This document shows, piece by piece, positions 55,521 to 64,000 of a stretch of DNA of 64,000 nt (positions are counted from its first letter, which is position 1; each line of letters starts with the position of its first letter). Under the pieces are notes generated by a model. The model was not told where the DNA came from. It ran no database searches and saw nothing but the letters and a program-made list of their open reading frames with translations. The position numbers were made by a program, and so were the translations under genes. Source of the stretch: Macrosoma leucophasiata (lineage: Eukaryota; Arthropoda; Insecta; Lepidoptera; Hedylidae); NCBI GenBank assembly GCA_036365455.1, contig JAWQUS010000009.1, positions 2,076,001 to 2,140,000 of the forward strand, written 5' to 3'.

Positions 55521-55840
55521 CACATACATACATACATACGGATTCATTTTTCTCAACACTGCCAAAATGATTTTAAATCAACATAGCATTTCTGTCACTT
55601 GATCAAAGGTGCTCCCGGGCTTTCTGTGGTGAACTGATTGAATGTTAGAGGCCACAACCCAAATAAATAAGACTGTCATTAAGGTAGCGAATAATTTTCA
55701 AAGTGCTGTCAGACAAATGTCACCACAGAAAGCCCAGGAACACCTTTGATCAAGTGACCGAAATGTCCGAAATGCTGTGTTGATTTAAAATCATTTTGGT
55801 AATCGTGAGAAAAATAAATCCGTATGTATGTACGTATTTT
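55521..55840. mobile_element. Foldback element related to Penelope-like ends
   Basis: Two inverted arms of about 100 bp (from about 55537 and to about 55830) share ACTTGATCAAAGGTG, GGGCTTTCTGTGGTGA and AAAATGATTTTAAATCAAC. The segment CATTTGTCTGACAG and the order of motifs parallel the 37-kb Penelope-like 3' region. It sits between two oppositely oriented SINE-A copies. Confidence 0.6.
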
Positions 55841-55853
55841 TTTACTGGTGGTA

Positions 55854-56130
55854 GAGCTCCAGTGACAGAACTCGCGGGCGTAGGCACCACCGCATTACCT
55901 AATCTGCTTGCCGCTAAATGGTAGTGTTCAGCACTATCGTGTTCCGGTCAGGTGGTAATGTACGGCCCTGTAAATTCTGGCACAGAGGCATAACGCCTTA
56001 GGCCTCAGGAGTGGTAACGCATCCGCATTTTGACCTCTGTTCTTTGTGTGGGTGTCTATAGGCTGCAGTCATCACTTAACATCAATGTGAACTGCATGCT
56101 TGTTTGCCACTTTCATTACATTAATATTAT
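55854..56130 (+). repeat. SINE-A, full length
   Basis: ACTGGTGGTAGAGCTCCAGT to TTTCATTACATTAAT; faces the minus copy at 54998-55512 across a foldback. Confidence 0.85.
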
Positions 56131-56397
56131 CTTTACGCGGAGTCCCTTATTTAGTAGGTCAGCAATTTATCCAATCCATCTTTTATAAAATCTGGGAATA
56201 CCTGCTGCCTTACAAAAATCTATGATCACTTTACAAAAATAATAAAGAAAATCAATCCATCATGAACAAGGAAGGGACTGTCTTGTTTGACTGAAGAGGA
56301 CAAATCCAAGTTCCACCATAAAACTATAATTATATATTAGTTTGATATTAGCTAATGTGGATCAATTTAGCTTTCCCCGCAATCGGATTTCAAATGT

Positions 56398-56696
56398 AAC
56401 GTAACTTCACGCCTGTAATCTTTGAAGGGGTAGGCAGAGGTAAATGCATGCATTCAAGCATACATGCAAACACCCACGTTTTTGTCCCATGTAACAGGTG
56501 GCGAGCCTGTTGCCATCTCCGGGCACATTACCAAACTCCGAGGTACTGGGAAACTTCCAGAAAATGAAAAAAATCCCAATAGAACCAAAGATAAAGGGTT
56601 TTAAATCGTTATCTCTGATAGCCCCCGACCCAGGAATCGAACCCAGCACCTCCAGCGTAGTAGTTGGCCTGCTGCCACTAGGCTACTGAGGCAGTT
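56398..56696 (-). repeat. SINE-B, nearly full length
   Basis: AACGTAACTTCACGCCTGTA to GGCTACTGAGGCAGTT; a short deletion after CAAACACCCACG. Confidence 0.85.
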
Positions 56697-56816
56697 AAAA
56701 GGATTTCAAATGATTTTTCAGATAAGTCGGAAAAAGTACTTTTAATAACTACTGGACCAGTTATTTTACCTTTCAAAAGATACATTATCAGGCACATTAT
56801 AACATTTCGCATATTA

Positions 56817-57076
56817 ACACAGTGGTAGCAGGCCACTACTACTACGCTGGGGTCCTGGGTTCGATTCCCGGGTCGGAGGATAATAGAGATAACGGTGTGA
56901 AATCCTTTATCTCTATTGGGATTTTTTCGTTTTCTAGAAGTTTACCAGTATCTCGAAGTTTGGTTATGTGCCCGGAAATGTTAATAGGCTCGCCACCTGA
57001 TACATGGGCGAAAACGTAATCGGTGAATCGTGGGTCTCTGCCTACCCCTTCGGGGATTACAGGCGTGAAGTTACGA
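56817..57076 (+). repeat. SINE-B, head truncated
   Basis: Starts at ACACAGTGGTAGCAGG so the first half of the A box is missing; B box GGGTTCGATTCCCGGG intact. Confidence 0.8.
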
Positions 57077-57420
57077 TTTTTAGGTTACGTTTTATCACGG
57101 GATCAAAAATAAGAGTGAGTGTTTGTTGGGCAAGAATAATTGAATCTAATACATTTGAACATTCATAACTTTGAAACATTGAAATGACGCTCGGAAATAA
57201 GTGTCAAAGCAAATGTTAAGCCATTTGCTTAAATTACATGATTAAAGGCACCCCAAATATGACGAGTAATACTTTTAGCTTAATCTGCACCCTCCAAATT
57301 ATTTTGGATGTCGTTATATCACGAGGAAAAAATGGTAAAAACCACCCCATGCAAGAAGAATTTTCGTTGAGTTATTTTAGAATAATGACAGGACTATGGG
57401 ATGTATTTAAACTTTGACAT

Positions 57421-57838
57421 TTTTTTTTTTTTGTTATTATGGCATCGCTTTTACGCATATTGCCAGTGTCAAGTAAAACGATATTTCATATTTATATAAG
57501 CAGCGTAAAAGTTAGTATAATATAGTCATCAAGTATAATATGTAAGTATCAAGTACATAAGTTATCAAGTATAATATGTCAGTCAAGTGAGTTGCAATCA
57601 AGTTATTCGAGTAAAGCGATGGCTACTTTACCAGAACATTTATAGTTGTAGTTTTGGAGGCAACCTGAAAGGTCGTATTTTCGCACTGTTATTCTATTTC
57701 ACTATGCACGGGCACTGTAATAAACCTATATCAAACAAAATGCCACCAATTTTATTCAATATAACTTAAAAATACACCAAGAAAGTGAAATAAAATAAGA
57801 GCACCATACGCCTCTTTCAAGGTTCCCGCCAAAACTCC
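57421..57838 (-). mobile_element. Retroposon K copy 2
   Basis: Same element as 25012-25426 in the same orientation, with an A tail (T run at 57421-57432 on +). Flanked by TTGACAT (57414-57420 and 57839-57845). The 5' ends of both copies agree to within a few bases. Confidence 0.75.
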
Positions 57839-57849
57839 TTGACATTAAT

Positions 57850-58035
<186 letters not shown>

Positions 58036-58479
58036 ATAAATATTGGAATAGGTAAACATTTTAATGAATTAAGTGACTTTTCGTTATTATTATTTCTGTT
58101 GCAACTGTTGTTATTGATTGTGATTCTATTCATCAAACTAACATACATATAGTTCTTAAAGTAGCAAGCCCATTGGATTTTGATTATTTGAATTAATAAT
58201 TAATTTCTTAAGCATACCAATTTAAAACTAATATGTCCATTTAACCTAACAATTAACATATTAATAAAATTGTACACCTTTATTTTTCCGAAAATAAAGG
58301 CACGAGTAATTGAAAGATGCATGGCTATACACATACGCTTGTTATGTTTTAAGTGCAATGTAATGGTGGACTAACAGAGGAAGACAATTAAAAAGCTAGC
58401 AAATTATAAGAAGTGCTGATGTATCTCTCATCATAATACACCTTTTATATTTCTACAGTAAAAAATCACAGACTTGAAG

Positions 58480-58806
58480 GGAAAATTTCACATGCTGGCG
58501 ATTTAATTCCAAAAAGCTTGCTTGTACAGTTCTCTTAGCTGCAACTATAAAGGCTATAAAAAGATTCCGGCTATCGCCAACCGAATGGAGTAGAGCGAAA
58601 GTTGCACGGCCCATAATCGCATATGTCTCATATGTCTCTGCGCAACGTCCTAAGCCGAGGCACAGACCCGCATGGGTCACCCTTAGGCAGTTGCGCTCAC
58701 TTGAATTTAGGCTGGAGCGCCTTCTGCGCTCGCCGATTGCCCGGTGATGTAGACTAGTGCCGTCTCGAGACAGGCCGCCTACAAAAAGCCCGACCTAAAA
58801 AAAAAG
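58480..58806 (+). repeat. Unclassified sequence with A tail
   Basis: About 320 bp, GC-richer than its flanks, ending CCCGACCTAAAAAAAAAG, which suggests a retroposon. A minus-strand frame (58453-58680) has no recognised domain. Confidence 0.35.
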
Positions 58807-59023
58807 AAGAATGTATAGGGATTTCTTATCGTCAACTATAAGTGACGTGACTTATTGATATTAACCCATACATTGGCTTAGGCTTATCTATACAGCGTAA
58901 ATAATATTAGCTGGGCAATTTGGCTAATGAAGCAAATCCCTTCAAGATTGGTAGCGCTGGGTACAATGAGTCACGTATGGGAGAAAGTCCAAAGAAAAAT
59001 TCAGATTATCATATTTTGAACAG

Positions 59024-59202
59024 GTAGTGCGCGCAGCGAGTCCAGCTCTACTCAGGGTGATAGTCCTGGGAGCTCTCCTCATCTACTGCACAACTCTGGT
59101 GATGTACGGCAGGCCGACAGTATTCACCTGCACCGCCAGGGTCTGGCTGCGGGAGGTCGGCTTCTGCCTCACGTATGGCGCTCTGATGCTGAAGACTTGG
59201 AG
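59024..59202 (+). CDS. Exon of GPR158/GPR179-like class C GPCR: TM2, first outer loop, TM3 start
   Basis: Internal exon of 59 codons plus 2 bases. The acceptor is ..TTTTGAACAG before 59024. The donor is AG|GTGATG, weaker than consensus, and the frame hits TGA two bases into the intron, which supports splicing there. Translation gives TM2 (LLRVIVLGALLIYCTTLVMY, roughly residues 9-29), an outer loop with a Cys (GRPTVFTC) that should pair in the conserved disulfide, and the start of TM3 ending in LMLKTWR. The KTWR end of TM3 is a class C signature, as in GABA-B receptors (KTWRVH). The phase-2 donor leaves the Arg codon to be completed by the next exon, which I could not find before the window ends. 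Confidence 0.85.
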
Positions 59203-59362
59203 GTGATGACTTTACATTAACATTAAAGTTGAAAAATATCAACATATTTTCGTTTTAGTATATAGTTCATTGTAGAAGATCAATAATAATTTCTAAAAAA
59301 AAATCTATCAAACACTGTGTTAAATATGTCAACGCAATAGATATTCTCTTCACTTTAACTTT

Positions 59363-59573
59363 TGTTCTGTAATGAATGTAACAAATATAAACATCAACAT
59401 GAAACCAGAAATTTCAATCTAGATGAGTTGCCACTCCTGAGGCCTAAGGTATTATGCCTCTGTGCCGGAAATTACAGGGCCGCTCATAACCACCTGACCG
59501 GAACACGATAGTGCTAAACACTACCATTTAGCGGCATGAAAATTAAATAATGCAGTGGTGTCTTCGCCTGCGA
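59363..59573 (-). repeat. SINE-A, decayed
   Basis: GAGTTGCCACTCCTGAGGCC to GCAGTGGTGTCTTCGCC; lies about 160 bp after a receptor exon. Confidence 0.7.
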
Positions 59574-59579
59574 AAAATG

Positions 59580-60240
59580 TTCACAAATAATTTCAATGAT
59601 AGGGCTCTCAAATAAAGATAAAACCTTATTTGAAATCTCATATACACCTTTTTTATTCCATTTTAAAATCGACTTACCCTTAATGGAAAACCCTTTTATA
59701 AATGACATTTCAGATATTTTTATATGGGATTTTACATTAAACAGACCTTTTCAATCTCAAGTCTGACTATTCAAATTTAAATTACAAAACGCTTCCGTGG
59801 CTAATCACATTGGAACAGAGCCGTGGTTCGGTCGCGATAATAGATTTAGCTTCTATGCAGTTCACGAGGAACCCGACAGGGTTTATTGGATAAACTAATA
59901 AGTTTCCTTACATTTTTCCTGTTTATCTACCCAAACTGGTGTATCGATAAAACGTTTGATTTGTTTTTCTGGTGGTTATGGCTATTAGTCAGGTAATATT
60001 ACAGTTATTTATAGAAATAAATAAGAAAATGAAGAAAATAGCTCGTACTCAGGTTCTAGATTTTGCAAATATCTCGTCACAAACATGTAACTTCGAAAAA
60101 CCCGGGCAATCGTGAGTCGGATTCGTTCTTGACGGATTTCGTACCATTATCTTTAAAAAATGGGAACAAACGTGATGTATACGTTTGGTGTATGCGAGCT
60201 CCCATTAAATATTTATTTCATTCTGTTTTTAGTATTCGTT
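59580..60240. other. No recognisable feature
   Basis: AT-rich intron sequence. Short open frames at 59514-59708 and 60063-60245 show no domain, and I found no next receptor exon here. Confidence 0.4.
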
Positions 60241-60244
60241 GTTA

Positions 60245-60395
60245 AAGCGGCAACAGAAATGTATAATCTGTAAAAAAACAATTCTCTAGCTACCACGGTC
60301 TATAAGATACAGCTTGGTTACAGACGGACAAACAGACGGACGGAGTTTTAGTAATAGAGTCTCGTTTCTTCCTTTGGGTATCGAACCTTTAAAAA
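60245..60395. repeat. Scrap of the AGCGGCAACAGAAAT...GGACGGA repeat
   Basis: GCGGCAACAGAAATGTATAA, AAGATACAGCTTGGTTACAG and ACAGACGGACGG resemble a widespread lepidopteran repeat. Confidence 0.45.
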
Positions 60396-60473
60396 CGTAA
60401 TTTTCCTTGAGTTTGGAAAAGTATAAAATATGAAATTTCAACACCAATAGAATTGTATTAAGTATCCTCAGTA

Positions 60474-60660
60474 AGCCTCAGTAATCTAGTGGTAATAGGC
60501 CACAGGTACGCTGGGGTTCTGGATTCGATTCCCTAGTCAGGGAATGAGTGCTATTGGGTTTTATTTATTTTTCTAAAGTTGCCCAGTATCATTCTCGGAG
60601 TGATGTGGCTTGAGAGGTCAATAGGCTCGAAAACTATTACACGGGACAACAAACAACTTG
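60474..60660 (+). repeat. SINE-B, decayed
   Basis: CCTCAGTAATCTAGTGGTAA and GGATTCGATTCCCTAG boxes, then a shortened body. Confidence 0.6.
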
Positions 60661-60675
60661 CATATCGTGGTTGTT

Positions 60676-60865
60676 TTTGACGTGACAACGTCTTAAATTA
60701 GGTTGCGGCTCGGAGTCACTCATGAAAAAGTGTAACGCCCGGTAACGTAACGATGAGTCACCGCACGAGAGAGAGGCCTGCCGGACCGGCGAATGCCTTT
60801 CTACCGAGAAAAAGACGTTGTCACGTAAAATCTTCGCCCGTAAAAGCGACTTTACAGGCAACCAG
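60676..60865 (-). mobile_element. Element G copy 2
   Basis: Same sequence as 8418-8606 inverted, nearly identical, with the same one-sided GTTGCCTGTAAAGTC extension. Confidence 0.65.
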
Positions 60866-60992
60866 TTTTTTTTATTTATGCTTGAATGTTTGTATTCGCT
60901 TCGCTTATAGCTTCGCTTATATTATTGGCAGCAGTGGTCATCCATAGTGTCACACTATACGGCCCCAATATAATACCAGCGCCGGGTTATTA

Positions 60993-61237
60993 TTTTTTTT
61001 TTTTATTTACTGGAAGTGGCAAACAAACATGCAGTTTACATTGATGTTAAGCGATGACTGCAGCCTATAGACACCCACGCAAAGACCAAGGCCAAAATGC
61101 AGATGCGTTACCACTCTTGAGGCCTAAAGTGTTGTGTGCCTCTGTGCGGGAAATTACAGGACCGTACATTATCACCTGATCGGAACATGATAGCGCTGAA
61201 CACTCCCATTTAGCGGCAAGTTTATTAGGTAATTAAT
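60993..61237 (-). repeat. SINE-A, head truncated
   Basis: T run, TTACTGGAAGTGGCAAAC to TTTATTAGGTAATTAATCC. Confidence 0.8.
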
Positions 61238-61239
61238 CC

Positions 61240-61920
61240 GGCACAGTGCTGAGTTGGGGACCTTTTTGGGGACAATTAATTTAGTTTGTTGTTTTGTTTT
61301 TATTTTTTTTATTCACCATTAAGTATTTGCTACTGTATGTTTTGTTTACATTTTTTTTTCGTTTTTTATGGTGATATGATTGTCATAATAAAAATATTTA
61401 TCTTACTTTTTTTTCTTTCTGCCTGCCCATTCAAGTAATAAAAGGGTGAAGTTATATTTTTACGTTTATTCTTAAGCAAAACATTAGTAAAGTAAAAAAT
61501 CCGGAATTAATCAGACCACACCTTATAAAAGCTCCACCGAAACGTTACTAAATAAACCCCTTCTAACAAAAACAGATTTCTGCAATTAGAATCGTATTTC
61601 ATTGCTACTAATTAAAAGCCGCGCTGAACTTTGGACAAGAGTAATCACTAGTTTAGTGTACGTAATTATACGCCATTATTGATACTTGGCTCGGCCCAAA
61701 ATCTGAGTAGATTCAATTTATTTCGAACAATAGTTTTTGCTGAATTCATACTTTGAACATTAGTTACCGAAACTTTGTAACCTCAATCGAGTTGTAGCGT
61801 CCACTACATTAAGGCGCCAACTAATGGAATACAATGAAAACCTTACAGTACTTGTCTAGTACAATAGATGGCGTGCAGTCAAATTACATCGCACATACGA
61901 AGATTTCTCAAGAGTTGACA
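61240..61920. other. No recognisable feature
   Basis: T-rich then mixed sequence with no relative in the window and no exon-like frame. Confidence 0.4.
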
Positions 61921-61924
61921 TATA

Positions 61925-62043
61925 TACAACTTCCCAACGTCAATCGTTGGGCCGCAGCCCGCCAGGCGCTACCACCTCGCCTGGCCGGAGGATCCTCCCT
62001 TTTCTTCGGAGGAATACTTCCACCCGTTCCTCCACAGAGTTAA
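61925..62043 (+). pseudogene. LINE ORF2 extreme C-terminus
   Basis: RQALPPRLAGGSSLFFGG and PVPPQS before a stop look like the Pro/Gly-rich end of a lepidopteran LINE ORF2. Only the last 35-40 codons remain. Confidence 0.35.
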
Positions 62044-62114
62044 TGATCTGTGTGACAGGTGATAATCGGTGACATTTCAGTTACGGTGACAGAATGCTGT
62101 CTGATTCCGCAGAC

Positions 62115-62178
62115 TTACTGGTGGTAGAGTTACAGTGCATGAGCTCGAGGGCGTAGGCACCACCACATTATCTAATCT
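62115..62178 (+). repeat. SINE-A, head only
   Basis: TTACTGGTGGTAGAGTTACA to CATTATCTAATCT, cut off by the next copy. Confidence 0.75.
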
Positions 62179-62181
62179 ATC

Positions 62182-62462
62182 TTTTTTATGTAATGGACGT
62201 GGCAAACAAGCCTGCAATTCACATTGATGTTAAGTGATGACTGCAGCCTATAGACACCCACACAAAGACCAAGGTCAAAATGCAGATGCGTTACCACTCC
62301 TGAGGCCTAAGATGTTATGTCTCTGTGCCGGAAATTACAGGGCCGTGCATTACCACCTGACCGGAACACGATAGTGCTGAACACTACCATTTAGCGGCAA
62401 GTATTAGGTAATGCGGTGGTGCCTACGCCCGCGAGCTCCGTCACTGGAGTTCTACCACCAGT
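62182..62462 (-). repeat. SINE-A, full length
   Basis: TTTTTTATGTAATGGACG to TTCTACCACCAGT, head to head with the fragment at 62115-62178. Confidence 0.85.
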
Positions 62463-62649
62463 CACTACCAGTCTTCTACATTCATCATTCTCTTCATACA
62501 TGCACGCCGATTCTGTGTGTACTACTATGTTTATATAAGATTATAGCCGTCACAAGTTCTTTCAAATTCATGATCTGACTATCCTTGGGTTCATAATATT
62601 ACCGTAATGTAGGCAATGTTTAATATTAAGGAACACTGTAGGTTGTTAC

Positions 62650-62966
62650 GAAAACAATCTATACAAATAAATAAAATTGGAGTGTCTATTTGTAATATGA
62701 AAATAACCGCTTTTTACGAAATGCATATGTATGTATACACGGTACATATACCAAAACAACTTTTAATACAATTTTTGTCTGTCTGTTTGGCGGGGCTAAT
62801 CATGGGAACGACTTTACCGATTTTGACGCGACTTTCACTTTCAGATAGCTGATGTAATAAGGAGTAACTTAGGCTACTTTTATACTAGCTTCGCCCACGA
62901 CTTTGTCCGGGTATATACTGAACAATCATAAATTCTCACGTGGACGAAGTCGCGGGGACAGCTACA
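62650..62966. repeat. Repeat I copy
   Basis: CTATACAAATAAATAAAATT, CATATGTATGTATACACGG, TAATAAGGAGTAACTTAGG and a terminal hairpin ending GTCGCGGGGACAGCTA. Confidence 0.55.
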
Positions 62967-63119
62967 AATAAATTTAGTAACTAAATTTGGAACAAACTCC
63001 CAAGAGTTGCCTCAGCGTTGTGGTTTTCATTCGTCCGTCTACCTGTATTTTATCTTTGCAAAATTATCAAGGATATTCCATTTTACAAAGTTATATCTCT
63101 TGTGGGATAAACTATTCTA

Positions 63120-63500
63120 GTATCTTAGAAACAAAAGTGTGCGTTTTACTACTGGAACCCTAGAATTGGAGCTCTGGATGTAGAATATAAGAACTACTTG
63201 CTGAACCATCTACTCGGACAATTGCACACGCTAACTCCTTTGTTCCGCGCGCGCTCTCTGTCCTCTGTGCTCTTTTGGAGGCCTTTCCCGATTTCGACTT
63301 GTTTGTGGATGGATGGAAGGCTGTTGTGAGTGTGTGTTTGCAGTTCAGTGAAATCCTATGAACATTACTAAATCTTATGTTTTTAATTTAATTTTCTGTA
63401 TTTTTTTTTTCTGTTTTGATATGACATGTATCCGAGTTAGTTAGTGTAATTGGACTTGTTGTCCGTTCTAGTTAACTATAAATAAATAATAAATAAATAA
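63120..63500 (+). mobile_element. Possible retroelement 3' end with AAAT tail
   Basis: A GC-richer stretch (63120-63330) with a short open frame is followed by AT-rich sequence ending in AATAAATAATAAATAAATAAATG. The tail suggests a non-LTR 3' end; no domain is recognised. Confidence 0.3.
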
Positions 63501-63567
63501 ATGAGAATGTAGATCATTTGTCGGCAAATTAAATAATAGCTATATATCTAGACTATATATATATTTT

Positions 63568-63790
63568 GACGACCCGGTTAGTCCAGCGGTGTGAAACCAT
63601 CGTTTGATTGGAAGGGTCGCGGATTCGATCCCCGCACCGGGATAAATATTTGTATGGCCTACAGATATTTGTTTCGGGTCTGGGTGTTTATGTATGTGTT
63701 GTATGTGTACAACGGCATCCACGACACAGGTTTATACCTACTATGGGGCTGTGAGTGTAAGCGTATTTTATTTATTTATTTATTTATTTA
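63568..63790 (+). repeat. SINE-C
   Basis: GACGACCCGGTTAGTCCAGC, B box GGATTCGATCCCCGC, body to GGGGCTGTGAGTGTAAGCG and a TTTA-repeat tail. Confidence 0.85.
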
Positions 63791-64000
63791 TCTTGAGTTA
63801 GTACTTGTTAGCACAACGATTACATTCAGTATTACTAAGTATTTGATTTTACTGTCAATAATAAGTTATAATAACATAAATTAGGATTAATGAATATTAT
63901 TTACTAGCGAGTGTTAAATAGTGATATTACGCTACATCACATTGTGACAGTGTGTGTGTGAGTAGGTTTGTGTTTTATGTGCGGCCGTAGGTAGGGTAAG

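Noticed and set aside
58453..58680. Minus-strand coding exon
   Set aside because: No splice sites or domain; the region ends in a plus-strand A tail.
60063..60245. Next exon of the receptor
   Set aside because: Translation has no TM4-like helix or class C motif, and the phase does not fit a phase-2 acceptor.

Overview
The window looks like a piece of intron-rich, repeat-dense insect nuclear DNA, most likely from a moth or butterfly. It is AT-rich, has no operon-like gene packing, and is crowded with element types I know from Lepidoptera: short retroposons, CR1-like and RTE-like LINEs, a Penelope-like element, a mariner, and many small inverted-repeat elements. Order and species are inferences. 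No search was possible.

The only host gene I can support lies on the + strand in the right third: three exons at 42603-42746, 54746-54946 and 59024-59202, separated by introns of about 12.0 and 4.1 kb. Joined in phase they give a Cys-rich extracellular segment, a second Cys-rich linker, TM1, TM2 and the start of TM3 of a family C G-protein coupled receptor of the GPR158/GPR179 type (the family of Drosophila smog/CG31660). Both ends of the gene lie outside the window or were not found. A weaker candidate exon with a strong splice donor is at 38327-38505.

Almost everything else is mobile DNA. My own labels: SINE-A, about 300 bp, with a self-complementary GGTGG...CCACC head and an ACATAAAA tail, about 27 copies on both strands; SINE-B and SINE-C, each with a tRNA-like A/B-box head; SINE-D, with a head resembling 5S rRNA; repeat E, a roughly 297-bp unit carrying a tRNA-like cloverleaf and found as tandem, permuted and snap-back insertions; repeat K, a 415-bp poly-A retroposon in two copies. 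LINEs: an almost intact one at 14029-17475 (-), a broken one spread over 20437-26580 (-), a heavily interrupted tail at 29985-32276 (+), and RTE scraps. A Penelope-like remnant with a GIY-YIG region is at 37014-37730, with short relatives elsewhere. A mariner at 4747-6458 is broken by repeat E.

Layout: 1-6.5 kb SINEs, a nested palindrome and mariner; 6.5-14 kb old debris and SINEs; 14-27 kb the two large LINEs; 27-42 kb mixed SINEs, LINE tails, Penelope and small elements; 42.6-64 kb the receptor exons in introns full of SINEs. Most useful for follow-up: the structure of repeat E, a mitochondrial insertion inside a SINE at about 55.1-55.3 kb, retroposon K, the 5S-like SINE, and a run of perfect short inverted duplications that look like template-switch scars.
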